NCBI GenBank assembly: GCA_964513655.1
Contig: CAZENQ010000029.1
Coordinates: 1 to 34,035 of the forward strand
From: G020350405 sp964513655
GTDB taxonomy: Bacteria; Planctomycetota; Phycisphaerae; Sedimentisphaerales; Anaerobacaceae
Direction of reading: 5' to 3'
DNA: 34,035 nucleotides
Part shown: positions 15,928-23,941 of the stretch, one piece after another
Numbering within the stretch: the first letter of the stretch is position 1
Layout of the letters: each line of letters begins with the position of its first letter
The notes under the pieces: generated by a model
The model's input: the letters and a program-made list of their open reading frames with translations, nothing else
Told to the model about the DNA's origin: nothing
Databases searched by the model: none
Translations under genes and position numbers: made by a program

Positions 15928-17178
15928 CTATTCTGGCATCTGGAAAACCTCGCCACAATGCGCTAATTCTGCCTGCTTGTCTTCGTTTAGACCGATTTGA
16001 TCATCACTCAGATAGCAGGCAGGCTCCGGTGCCCACGGATCACTAAAATGCAAATCCGCCCGCACTCGCAAACTCCCCCCGCACACACTAAAAAACTTGC
16101 ATAAACGACATCGGCCCTTTACATACGCCCTGCGGTCCCTCAGGCCCTTCAACAACGGCTCATCAGGATCGGTCCAAATCTGGCTAAAAGGCCTTTTGCG
16201 CACATCTCCCAGGTCGTAGTGCCACCAAAACTGGTCAGGGTGTACTTTGCCGTTAAAGTCTACACACCCGATTCCGACACCGCTGCTGTACAGCCCGCCG
16301 CCATTCCAGCTAAGCAGTTTCCAAACATCAGACGCCCGCTCAGGGTCTTCCTCCAGCAACTTAAGGTACAGGTAAACTCCATCGACATGGTTGTCTACCG
16401 TCAATATATCTGTCTTTCTGCCTGCTTCTTTATACTGTCTGGTCTTGGCTAGAATCATATCAACCGCCGCCCTGCTCTGGGCATGAGTGAGGTCTTCATC
16501 TGCAATCTCCTCACCCCGGCCGCTCGGCACGAGATGGTAAAAGCATGCCCGCTCAATACTCTCCGCTGCAAAAAACTCAAACAATCGATCCAAATCCTGA
16601 ACGTTCCTCCGCGTCAGCGTCAACCGCAGGCCTACTCGTACACCGGCATCCCGGCAATTTCTTATGCCCTTTACGGCCCTGTCAAACGCACCAACCACAC
16701 CCCTGAATTTATCGTTAACCTCACCTATTCCGTCAAGACTTATGCCAACATACGAAATCCCTTCTTGCCTGATTTTCCTCGCAGTATCAACGTCTATAAG
16801 TGTGCCATTCGTCGAGATAACCGCACGCAATCCAAGCCCAACCGCATATCCAATCAGCTCGAACAAATCCTTTCGCATCAACGGCTCACCGCCCGAAAAC
16901 AATGCCGAAGGCACACCAAACTGGGCCAGGTCATCCAGCACAGCCTTCGCCTCATCTGTTGTCAACTCATTAGCAGCCTTATCAGCTCCGCTATCGTTAT
17001 AACAATGAACACACTTCAAATTACATGCTCGCGTGATATTCCATACAACAATAGGCCGTCTCTCAGAGGCCTTTTTGGGCACGATTTCGCCGGCACGCTC
17101 GCCAGAACCTTTCTTGCCGTAACGAAGCCAATCCCCCGGCGTAACCTCGCCACAATATAGTTTGCTTATATTTATCAT
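15928..17178 (-). CDS. ahbC: AhbC: 12,18-didecarboxysiroheme deacetylase (radical SAM)
   Basis: 416 residues. Radical SAM cluster C52-x3-C56-x2-C59 in ACNLKCVHCYN, GGEP motif (SGGEPLMRKDL) and a Cys-rich C-terminal region (CRLCKFFSVCGGSLRVRADL, then PACYLSDDQIG) for an auxiliary cluster. The N-terminal ISKLYCGEV and the GIGCVDFNGKVHPDQFWWH stretch are typical of AhbC. The enzyme removes the acetate side chains of 12,18-didecarboxysiroheme to give iron-coproporphyrin III in the siroheme-dependent heme route of some anaerobes and archaea. It is the last gene of hemX-hemA-ahbD-ahbC, 35 bp after ahbD. Its ribosome site is weak. Confidence 0.92.
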   Translation of the reverse strand: MINISKLYCGEVTPGDWLRYGKKGSGERAGEIVPKKASERRPIVVWNITRACNLKCVHCYNDSGADKAANELTTDEAKAVLDDLAQFGVPSALFSGGEPLMRKDLFELIGYAVGLGLRAVISTNGTLIDVDTARKIRQEGISYVGISLDGIGEVNDKFRGVVGAFDRAVKGIRNCRDAGVRVGLRLTLTRRNVQDLDRLFEFFAAESIERACFYHLVPSGRGEEIADEDLTHAQSRAAVDMILAKTRQYKEAGRKTDILTVDNHVDGVYLYLKLLEEDPERASDVWKLLSWNGGGLYSSGVGIGCVDFNGKVHPDQFWWHYDLGDVRKRPFSQIWTDPDEPLLKGLRDRRAYVKGRCRLCKFFSVCGGSLRVRADLHFSDPWAPEPACYLSDDQIGLNEDKQAELAHCGEVFQMPE

Positions 17179-17213
17179 CGCTTACTCTGTAAAATCACAA
17201 ATTCCTGTCAATA

Positions 17214-18323
17214 CTAACGCACTGCCTCGGGCGGCACGTACGCACAAAAAGGCTCTTCAGCCATATAGTTGCCCGTTGCAGCATACGCCCTTCCCCTGCA
17301 CCCGCCGCAAACCTGCCGATAACCGCAAACGCCGCACTTGCCCTCAAGGCCGCCGGTGTCACGCATTGCCGCAAGGTCTCTGCTGTGATACCATATCTGC
17401 GATAGGCTCTCTTCCAACACATTACCGCACCTTACAGGCAGATATCCACAGGGAAATACGTCTCCCTGATGGCCTACGAACAGCACCCCAAGACCCGCAA
17501 GACAGCCTTTCGAGGGGCCTCTGTAACCGCCTCGGCCGGGCACATCATCGCCGGCCTTAGCCTTGGTCATTCGAGCCTCGTGCAGGCCCTGCTGTCTTCT
17601 CACGCGCTCATAATGAGGCCCACAGGTGACCTTGACCTGTAACCGGCCACGGCCGTCCAGCTTGCTAATCTGGAGCAGCTTTTCCTCATACTGCTGTGGA
17701 GAGAGCATATCAGTCTCAGCAAGAACCTGACCGCAGCCAACGGGAACCAGCATAAATATGTGAACAGCTACCGCACCGAGTGATTCGGCAAGCTCGTAGA
17801 CGTCCTCTAACTGCTCGGCATTGTACCTTGTTAAAGTAATATTTATCTGAAAAGGTACATTGCCGTCACGGAGATGACCGATGCCTTCCAGTGCCCGTTC
17901 AAAAGACCCCTCCTGCTGCCGGAGCTTATCATGGACCTCGGCAGTGGCCCCATCCAAACTCACTGCGACCCTAACAATCCCACTGTCAACTATCTCCTGC
18001 GCTATTGCTGAATCTATCAGCGTTCCATTGGTTGCGAGGGCCGGAGTAATCTGCAGCGACTTTGCATGCTTCACTAACTCAAAAATGTCTTCACGGCACA
18101 ACGGCTCACCCCCTGAAAAGACCAGCACAGGCATCATAGGTTGACCACTGCCCAACTCCGCCAATTGCTCTATCAGGTCCGTTGCCTGGACCGTCGACAG
18201 GTCCCTGACCGCTGCCTCATCGGATTCCAAACGTCGGCAGTGTGCACATGCCAGGTTGCATCTTATTGTGCTCTCCCAGAATAAAAGCCTCAGAACCTGC
18301 TTTGACCGCCCAGCCTTTTTCAC
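17214..18323 (-). CDS. ahbD: AhbD: heme b synthase (radical SAM)
   Basis: 369 residues. Radical SAM motif C22-x3-C26-x2-C29 (RCNLACAHCR), SGGEP, and a C-terminal auxiliary-cluster region with KCGVCGYRQVCGGCRGRAYA and MAEEPFCAYVP, all characteristic of AhbD. It converts the two propionates of iron-coproporphyrin III to vinyl groups, giving heme b. The start is GTG; it overlaps the hemA stop as GTGA (18320-18323) and is preceded inside hemA by a perfect AGGAGG. This tight coupling with hemA fits a dedicated heme operon. Confidence 0.93.
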   Translation of the reverse strand: MKKAGRSKQVLRLLFWESTIRCNLACAHCRRLESDEAAVRDLSTVQATDLIEQLAELGSGQPMMPVLVFSGGEPLCREDIFELVKHAKSLQITPALATNGTLIDSAIAQEIVDSGIVRVAVSLDGATAEVHDKLRQQEGSFERALEGIGHLRDGNVPFQINITLTRYNAEQLEDVYELAESLGAVAVHIFMLVPVGCGQVLAETDMLSPQQYEEKLLQISKLDGRGRLQVKVTCGPHYERVRRQQGLHEARMTKAKAGDDVPGRGGYRGPSKGCLAGLGVLFVGHQGDVFPCGYLPVRCGNVLEESLSQIWYHSRDLAAMRDTGGLEGKCGVCGYRQVCGGCRGRAYAATGNYMAEEPFCAYVPPEAVR

Positions 18324-19630
18324 AACTCTTCCTCCTGCTCATTATCCTGCCCGGATATTATCTCATCCGCGTGTTGGACTATGCCGTCGACCATTTTCGC
18401 AGCCTCGGACGGACCATGCTCTTTGGCCACAACGTTGACATTCTTAATAACACAGTGCAAAAGCCGGTTGACGATGCGCTTAACCATGGGCTCCATTACT
18501 TCCTTGCATGAAGCCTCCTGTCTTGGCCCCACAAAAAACCGCTCCAGTTCCTCCCGGCTAATCTGTGTAAACCTCTCCCTCATCTGGCCTATCAGGGGCC
18601 CTATGTCCCTGGCCTTGAACCAATCCACAAATTCGGCAGCGCTTTCGTAGACAAACTGCATGCCTTTTGACATGTCCGCTTCACGGGTCTTGCGATTTTG
18701 TTCGGCCACGACTGAGAGCTCGTCAATGCTGTAAAGGTACACGTTTTCTATCTCATTCACAGCCGGTTCGATGTTGCGCGGCACCGCAATATCGATAATC
18801 AGAAGTGAACCTTTTCGCCTGCGGTCGGCTATTTCCCTGAACGCGTCCTTGCTGAAAAGATAATCCTGCACCGTCGCCGAAGCTATTGCGATATCGGCAT
18901 TGATTAGTTGGTCATTGAGTTGGTCCCACTTCTGGACTGCGATTCCATACTTATCCGCCATATTACGACCGCGGTCAAAAGAACGGTTAACAACTGTTAT
19001 GTTCCTGCATCCTTCATGTAGAAGATGCTGGACCAGCAATTCGCCCATCTCGCCAGCCCCTATCACGACTATATTTGCCGATGAGGTGTCGGCAAAAAGC
19101 TGCGTCGCCAACTCCACAGCAACCCCGGCAACGCTGACTCGTCCACCTGCGATTGATGTATTTGTATGCACCTTCTTTGCAGCGGTGAAACCACAATGGA
19201 AAAGCCGATTCAAGACCTTTCCCGTGCTTCTTGCCGCACAGGCGAGTTTGTAACTCTCCTTGACCTGCCCCAGTATTTGTCCCTCACCCACCACCATGCT
19301 GTCCAGGCTGGACGCAACGGTCAACATATGCCTTACCGCATCCTCATCGCGGTAAATATAAAGGAAATCCCTGAAATCATCCGGCTCAATCCCGTGAAAC
19401 TCCGAGAGGAACTCTGTCAGCTTCTTATGGGTGACCCCTGAGTCGGTGCTCGCAGCACTGTACAACTCAACACGATTGCATGTGGACAGCAGCACAAACT
19501 CGGCCGGCTGGCTGAACCTGTTTTTCAGCTGCCTAAGCGCCACCATTGTCTTGGTGACGTCAAACGCCAGTTTCTCGCGAATGGCCACCGGGGCGGTTTT
19601 GTGATTGAGTCCTACAACTATAATCTTCAT
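18320..19630 (-). CDS. hemA: Glutamyl-tRNA reductase HemA
   Basis: 436 residues from ATG 19630, the normal HemA length; the frame is open for 78 more codons upstream but these overlap hemX and lack homology. Catalytic C51 lies in LLSTCNRVELYS; the HTNTSIAGGRVSVAGVAVEL and VVIGAGEMGELLVQHLL (NADPH fold) blocks are clear. HemA reduces glutamyl-tRNA to glutamate-1-semialdehyde, the first committed step of tetrapyrrole synthesis. It starts 2 nt after the hemX stop and its own stop overlaps the ahbD start. The acidic tail (QDNEQEEEL) is short and probably unstructured. Confidence 0.97.
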   Translation of the reverse strand: MKIIVVGLNHKTAPVAIREKLAFDVTKTMVALRQLKNRFSQPAEFVLLSTCNRVELYSAASTDSGVTHKKLTEFLSEFHGIEPDDFRDFLYIYRDEDAVRHMLTVASSLDSMVVGEGQILGQVKESYKLACAARSTGKVLNRLFHCGFTAAKKVHTNTSIAGGRVSVAGVAVELATQLFADTSSANIVVIGAGEMGELLVQHLLHEGCRNITVVNRSFDRGRNMADKYGIAVQKWDQLNDQLINADIAIASATVQDYLFSKDAFREIADRRRKGSLLIIDIAVPRNIEPAVNEIENVYLYSIDELSVVAEQNRKTREADMSKGMQFVYESAAEFVDWFKARDIGPLIGQMRERFTQISREELERFFVGPRQEASCKEVMEPMVKRIVNRLLHCVIKNVNVVAKEHGPSEAAKMVDGIVQHADEIISGQDNEQEEEL

Positions 19631-19632
19631 AT

Positions 19633-20523
19633 CTAAACTTGTCTCGCCACCGAAGCGACCGGAGGGTCGTAATATGCAAAATCGTGCTTGGTCGCACCTA
19701 AAATAGTCACCACCAAAAACGCAAACAAAACCAGAATAAAGACCGCTATCGTAACGTAAGCTCTGGCCCTGGCTTTCAGTAAAAGCAGGTGGTGTAATAA
19801 CAACACTATCGCCAACAGAACCCATGCCGCAACGATACAGATGACCTTTCCGTCTGTCAGCCACTCGACGATATTTATCCCCAGCATCGCCAGCCGCAGC
19901 GAAGCAAGGCCAAGCCCGCTTATCAGCCCGATCGTAATCAGCACGAAACCAGCCCTTATTCCAAAAAGGTTCAAACGCTGGAGTTTCTCAATGTTGGGTA
20001 CTCTGCCAAGAACCTGCACCACCTTCTTATGTTTGAGCCCGTGCACGCCGAGCAAATAAAGAAACGCACTTGCTGTCGCAAATGTCACCGATGCCCCGCC
20101 GAGAATCATCGCAATTCCGTGAGCAATCGCCCATGGTGTAGCAGCCACTGCGTGAGCTTCCGAGGCAGGCTCAGCAACGGTACCGGCCATCAGAATCATT
20201 GCCAGGATGACCCATGCCATCACAGAACCAAACCAAACCTGCTCGATTGCAATACTGAAAAAAAGGTATATCAGCCCAAACACAATAGTAAGAATAATCA
20301 TGGACTCGAAAAGCCCCGTCAGCGGTACGCCCTCTATTGCAACCGCTCTAAAAATAAGTATGACCGTCTCCAGCACTATCGCCAGGCAGACAAGAGGCAT
20401 AAGTAAGCGCCTGTATCTCTCACCTGCCGCCAGCAGTTGAGCAACGCCCACTACCGCCGCTGCGATGCACAACATTATAACCAATACAAATATGGCCATC
20501 TCCGGTCCTGGAAGTGCAAGCAT
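19633..20523 (-). CDS. hemX: HemX-like CcsA-superfamily membrane protein
   Basis: 296 residues with about eight hydrophobic segments. PLTGLFESMIILTIVFGL and TPWAIAHGIAMILGGASVTFA are typical of the cytochrome c assembly (CcsA/HemX) superfamily, with the AHG histidine retained, but there is no WWD motif, so it is the HemX branch. HemX proteins are commonly encoded before hemA and are thought to tune HemA amount or handle heme. Start ATG 20523 has a purine-rich AAGGTAGAG upstream. First gene of the - strand heme operon. Confidence 0.85.
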   Translation of the reverse strand: MLALPGPEMAIFVLVIMLCIAAAVVGVAQLLAAGERYRRLLMPLVCLAIVLETVILIFRAVAIEGVPLTGLFESMIILTIVFGLIYLFFSIAIEQVWFGSVMAWVILAMILMAGTVAEPASEAHAVAATPWAIAHGIAMILGGASVTFATASAFLYLLGVHGLKHKKVVQVLGRVPNIEKLQRLNLFGIRAGFVLITIGLISGLGLASLRLAMLGINIVEWLTDGKVICIVAAWVLLAIVLLLHHLLLLKARARAYVTIAVFILVLFAFLVVTILGATKHDFAYYDPPVASVARQV

Positions 20524-20876
20524 CTCTACCTTTCTCCCTTGTTATTTATTGTTGCGGACTGCGTAACATACATTGGCTAAACCTTTTTCAGTTCCAGTTC
20601 AGTAGCCAAGATGCAGTAGTTGGAGAGTCATGACACCTCACCATATTGAGCGGACTCATCGAGTCATACAATACTTCAATGTTTTCTCAATAATGGCAAA
20701 AACGCCCTGTTCATACAACATCATACTAAATTCGGCTCCTTACTACAAGTCAGCCTTGTAAGGCCGCTTTATTTAAGCTCCGAGCCGGACAAGTTGGAAG
20801 AAACGCTTGAATCTCCCGCAGTAATGATGTAGAAACGCTAAAAATAGCTTGTAAAGCGGCTTTTTAAAGGGCTCAA
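20524..20876. other. Divergent regulatory region hemX / hemC
   Basis: 353 bp without a gene. A - strand promoter-like pair for hemX, TTGAGA (20690-20685) and TATGAC (20668-20663), is weak. For hemC a + strand pair TTGAAT (20807-20812), 17-bp spacer, TAGAAA (20830-20835) is possible. A perfect hairpin TACAAG-TCAGC-CTTGTA lies at 20744-20760. Both directions make tetrapyrrole genes, so shared control is likely. Confidence 0.45.
20755..20865 (+). promoter_or_regulatory. Paired repeats in the hemC leader
   Basis: CTTGTAAGGCCGCTTT (20755-20770) recurs as CTTGTAAAGCGGCTTT (20849-20864). Because the core is near-palindromic, GCCGCTTTA (20763-20771) is also exactly complementary to TAAAGCGGC (20854-20862). 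The second copy ends just before the hemC ribosome site AAAGGG. It may be a repressor site pair (looping) or an RNA structure governing translation. Confidence 0.4.
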
Positions 20877-21815
20877 ATGAGACATATCAGGATTGCAAGC
20901 AGAGCCAGTAAGCTTGCTCTGGCACAAGTCAACATTATCAAAGAAGCGCTCGAAAAGCTATCTGATGACATAGAAATATCGATTGTAGAAATATCCACCA
21001 AAGGGGACCGGGACAAATCCAACTTTCTTTATAAATCCGAATCTGTTGGCTTCTTCACTTCTGAAGTTGAAAAGGCACTTTCGGATGGCAGAGCAGACTT
21101 AGCTGTGCACAGCCTGAAGGATCTCCCCACGGCCGACACACCAGGGCTGGTCGTTGCCGCCATACCGAAAAGAGAAGCAGTCGCTGACGCATTAGTTGCA
21201 TCAGGACCGGCAGCCTCTATCAAGGACCTACCAGCCGGGGCGACCGTTGGAACATCAAGCCTTAGACGTATCGCCCAACTGTGCCGCTTCAGAAATGACC
21301 TTAAATGCGTTCCACTGAGGGGCAACGTCGAAACGCGGGTTCGCAAGGTTACCGAAGGCGAGGTTGATGCAGCCATCGTTGCCTGCGCCGGCCTCAACAG
21401 GCTCGGTCTCGCGGACAAAATCTCCTCCGTCCTTGCACCCGAACAATTCATAACCGCACCCGGCCAAGGGGCTTTGGCTGTACAAGTTCGCGCGGAAGAC
21501 ACCGAGCTCATCGAGTTCGTCTGCCAACTCGACGATAAGCCCACTCGAATCGCAACTGAAGCCGAGAGGTTGGTTCTTGCAAGTATGCAGGGTGGCTGCA
21601 GCATACCGCTGGGAGTATACGCAAGAATTGCCGAAGAGCAGCTTGAAATTGATGCGATGATAGCTGACATTAAAGGCGAGAAATATGTCAGGCGTTCGAA
21701 AACCACTTGCCTCGAGGTGGTTAAAAGCTGCGCAAGAGAGTTGGCGAATGAATTGCTCGAAGCGGGAGGAAGGGAAATTCTGCAGCAATTAAGAGGCAGG
21801 CGAAATGATTTGTAA
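20877..21815 (+). CDS. hemC: Hydroxymethylbilane synthase (porphobilinogen deaminase) HemC
   Basis: 312 residues, full length. Hallmarks: IASRASKLALAQ near the N-terminus, DLAVHSLKDLP with the catalytic aspartate D82, GTSSLRR (125-131), LRGNVETRVRK, APGQGALAVQVR and C241 in MQGGCSIPLGVYA, which holds the dipyrromethane cofactor. It joins four porphobilinogens into hydroxymethylbilane. ATG follows AAAGGG. It is divergent from the hemX operon, so early and late steps flank one control region. hemB, hemD and the siroheme decarboxylase genes ahbA/ahbB are not in the window and must lie elsewhere. Confidence 0.97.
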   Translation: MRHIRIASRASKLALAQVNIIKEALEKLSDDIEISIVEISTKGDRDKSNFLYKSESVGFFTSEVEKALSDGRADLAVHSLKDLPTADTPGLVVAAIPKREAVADALVASGPAASIKDLPAGATVGTSSLRRIAQLCRFRNDLKCVPLRGNVETRVRKVTEGEVDAAIVACAGLNRLGLADKISSVLAPEQFITAPGQGALAVQVRAEDTELIEFVCQLDDKPTRIATEAERLVLASMQGGCSIPLGVYARIAEEQLEIDAMIADIKGEKYVRRSKTTCLEVVKSCARELANELLEAGGREILQQLRGRRNDL

Positions 21816-21851
21816 CATCAGGGCACCAAAAAGCTGTACGATGGCCGACGT

Positions 21852-22096
21852 TTAGAGCACCTGTTCCACCGGCAGTTTCACATGAAATGTGGTACCCCGG
21901 CCAAGTTGGCTCTCGGCAGTTATTTCTCCCCCATGCCCACATATGATTTGTTTTGCTATAGCCAGGCTTAAGCCTGTTTTCTTGGCGTCTGGTTCCATGG
22001 TGAAGAACGGCTGGAACAAATGTTGGAGTTTTTCCGCCTCGATGCCGCCGTAGGTGTCTGAAAACAGCACTTCAATATCTGGTTTGCCAGCTTGAA
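21852..22096 (-). pseudogene. Decayed histidine kinase, C-terminal ATPase fragment
   Basis: About 80 codons encode only the end of a sensor kinase ATPase domain: a degenerate G1 box DTYGGI, FQPFFT, then TGLSLAIAKQIICGHGGEITAE and a normal end GRGTTFHVKLP. The histidine dimerisation domain and the N box are missing; an in-frame TAA precedes about 22096 and only a GTG (22070) could start it. In intact kinases the G1 box is D-x-G-x-G, so the Tyr for Gly change adds to the picture of decay. It converges with hemC (36 bp). No function is expected. Confidence 0.75.
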
Positions 22097-22224
22097 TTTA
22101 CTGCCCTTATTAGGGTAAATGATGATGACGAGACCAAGGGCGAAAAATGCCAATTCGTAAATAAACGATAAGGAATACCATTAAGGTGTTCTGTTTCTGT
22201 CTTCAGCAAATTTGAGGAAACTTG

Positions 22225-22250
22225 GCTAAGGGCCACTTTTTAGCCTTAGC
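22225..22250. other. Hairpin before Rrf2 gene
   Basis: GCTAAGG (22225-22231) and CCTTAGC (22244-22250), 12-nt loop, in otherwise gene-free AT-rich sequence between the kinase remnant and the Rrf2 promoter. Confidence 0.35.
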
Positions 22251-22334
22251 TCCCACGTTTTATGAAGGTTTTTACCCTCTTTCAACGGATTATTCTCACT
22301 TTTTTTCAATTTTTTGAATTTTTTTAAGAAAATA

Positions 22335-22371
22335 TTGACCACGACACGATTATGACGTATATTAGTATGTC
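22335..22371 (+). promoter_or_regulatory. Promoter of the Rrf2 gene with overlapping dyad
   Basis: TTGACC (22335-22340), 17-bp spacer, TATATT (22358-22363): a very good sigma70-type match. The dyad GAC.TA-6 nt-TA.GTC (22354-22371) overlaps the -10 box and would be a natural place for autorepression by the Rrf2 regulator. Confidence 0.6.
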
Positions 22372-22400
22372 GATTGATATAGTTAAGATGGATTAGCAAC

Positions 22401-22850
22401 ATGAAAATCTCAAAAAGGTGCCAATACGCTCTAAGGGCGGTTTTTGAGCTTGGATTGCGAAAAACCGACCAGCCGGTCAAGATACAGGAAATCGCTGGTG
22501 CTCAAAACATACCCCCTCGCTTTTTAGAAGTGATCTTAAACCAACTCAGACACGCTGGTTTTGTTGACTCGCGGCGGGGCAGTGAAGGCGGCTATATGTT
22601 GGCACAAGCACCCGAAGATCTGACGGTAGGACAGGTTATACGGTACATCCAGGGACCGTTTTCTATGACCGCCAATGACGATAGAGGGTCCGACGAGAGG
22701 GAGTCTTTCTATGGAGATTACGCATTTAACCAGCTGTGGGAGAATGTCAACACGGCGATATCCAAGGTTTGTGACAATACTACGTTCGCCGAGCTTATTG
22801 AATATGAAAAGGCGAAAAAAACAGCAAGTGTGCCCAATTACTCAATATAG
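22401..22850 (+). CDS. Rrf2 family transcriptional regulator (CymR-like)
   Basis: 149 residues. Winged helix typical of Rrf2: MKISKRCQYALRAVFELGL start, IQEIAGAQNIPPRFLEVILN recognition region, then the wing VDSRRGSEGGYMLA. The three cysteines that hold the Fe-S cluster in IscR are absent; only C7 and C124 are present, so it is more like CymR, which senses cysteine status through protein contact. As first gene before an assimilatory sulfur cluster it is probably the regulator of that cluster. It has its own good promoter, with a dyad that suggests autoregulation. Confidence 0.9.
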   Translation: MKISKRCQYALRAVFELGLRKTDQPVKIQEIAGAQNIPPRFLEVILNQLRHAGFVDSRRGSEGGYMLAQAPEDLTVGQVIRYIQGPFSMTANDDRGSDERESFYGDYAFNQLWENVNTAISKVCDNTTFAELIEYEKAKKTASVPNYSI

Positions 22851-22883
22851 ACACGGAACAGAAATAATATTTTTAATCAATGT

Positions 22884-22900
22884 CCTACTAAATCGGTAGG
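22884..22900 (+). promoter_or_regulatory. Candidate Rrf2 operator before sulfur genes
   Basis: CCTAC-TAAATCG-GTAGG, a perfect 5-bp dyad with 7-nt spacer in AT-rich sequence between the regulator and the DUF2061 gene. Position and shape fit an Rrf2-type site controlling the downstream operon. Whether it matches the site at 22354-22371 is unclear; they share only an ACTAA-like core. Confidence 0.4.
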
Positions 22901-22928
22901 ATTGGTTCCTAATGGGATCTAAAGAATA

Positions 22929-23150
22929 ATGGAAGCGCATTATAGAAGTATAGCCAAGGCCTTAACGTGGCGTGCGGGTGGAACAGTGGTTACTTTTGCA
23001 GTGGCCTGGATTATTACCGGCAACTTCAAGTTGTCCGCCGGGATTGGCCTGTTGGATACCATAGTTAAGATTGGCGCGTTCTACTTCCATGAACGCCTGT
23101 GGAATCGCCTCAGCTTCGGGAGATTAAAGGCGCCGGAATATCAAATATAG
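22929..23150 (+). CDS. DUF2061 small membrane protein
   Basis: 73 residues, the family size. Two hydrophobic stretches (about 18-31 and 37-52) and the DUF2061 pattern RSIAKALTWRAGGTVVTF, then GLLDTIVKIGAFYFHERLWNR. Such proteins are often found near sulfate assimilation genes; role unknown. It is the first gene after the candidate operator and lies 39 bp before the APS/PAPS reductase gene. Confidence 0.85.
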   Translation: MEAHYRSIAKALTWRAGGTVVTFAVAWIITGNFKLSAGIGLLDTIVKIGAFYFHERLWNRLSFGRLKAPEYQI

Positions 23151-23189
23151 ACAATTCGCACTACTTTAGTTGCAAGGAGACTCAGAGGC

Positions 23190-23903
23190 ATGTTGATAAA
23201 AGAAGTTACTGAAAATGTCGCAGAGCTCGTCGAAAAACTGAATTTTGCCGAGAAGGTCGAGCGTTCTCTGGAGCTGATTGACCAGGCCTACAAGGAGTTC
23301 GGTGACGGGCTCGTAGTCGCCAACAGTCTTGGCAAAGACTCCAGCGCAGTCTGGCACCTTGCCAAGAGGGTAAGCCCCGAGATTCGTGGTTTCATCGTAA
23401 CGACAAGATTCAAACCGCCGGAGACCAAACAGTTTATGGCTGAGGAAGTCGCAAGGCACCCTGAATTAAGCGTCTTTAGCAATGATGAGGAAATTCCAGA
23501 TAAGCTTTATGAGACTGACCCCGACCGATGCTGCGAAATTCTTAAAGTCAAACCGACAAGGCAGGCTGTCAAACAGATGAATGTGGGTTGCTGGGTTACG
23601 GGGCTTCGCTGCACCGAGGGCCGGACACGCACGAATTTCAAAGAGATTGAGGAGCGTGACGAGGGCCTTATTAAGCTTAACCCCATACTGATTTGGTACG
23701 AGCGCGAGGTATGGCAGTATCTGGCGTTAAACAGGGTGCCAGTCAACCCATTGTACAACAAAGGATACAGGTCTCTCGGCTGCTGGCCGTGCACAAGGAT
23801 AGCCCAGGGAGCCGATGAACGGGCCGGAAGATGGATTGGGACAAGTAAGTGTGGCGGCGAGTGTGGTATTCACACAAAACCTTTACTTGACTACCAGATA
23901 TAG
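23190..23903 (+). CDS. cysH: Assimilatory APS/PAPS reductase with 4Fe-4S cluster (CysH family)
   Basis: 237 residues. PP-loop NSLGKDSSAVWH (S46-D50 region), the double-cysteine pair C114-C115 (DRCCEILKVKP) and C198-x2-C201 (GCWPC) that bind a 4Fe-4S cluster in the APS-reducing type, and the catalytic ECGIH with C225 near the C-terminus. It reduces adenylylsulfate (more likely than PAPS, given the cluster) to sulfite using thioredoxin. The motif that is usually DTGxxFPET in the family reads TRFKPPET here. AAGGAGA lies upstream of the ATG. ATP sulfurylase is not in the window. Confidence 0.9.
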   Translation: MLIKEVTENVAELVEKLNFAEKVERSLELIDQAYKEFGDGLVVANSLGKDSSAVWHLAKRVSPEIRGFIVTTRFKPPETKQFMAEEVARHPELSVFSNDEEIPDKLYETDPDRCCEILKVKPTRQAVKQMNVGCWVTGLRCTEGRTRTNFKEIEERDEGLIKLNPILIWYEREVWQYLALNRVPVNPLYNKGYRSLGCWPCTRIAQGADERAGRWIGTSKCGGECGIHTKPLLDYQI

Positions 23904-23941
23904 CAAGTAATCTGTTCTTTATTGTCAACGGGGAAACTATA

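Noticed and set aside
18320..19864. HemA with a 78-residue N-terminal extension
   Set aside because: The extension overlaps hemX, has no HemA similarity, and the normal HemA start MKIIVVGLNHKTAPV begins at 19630.
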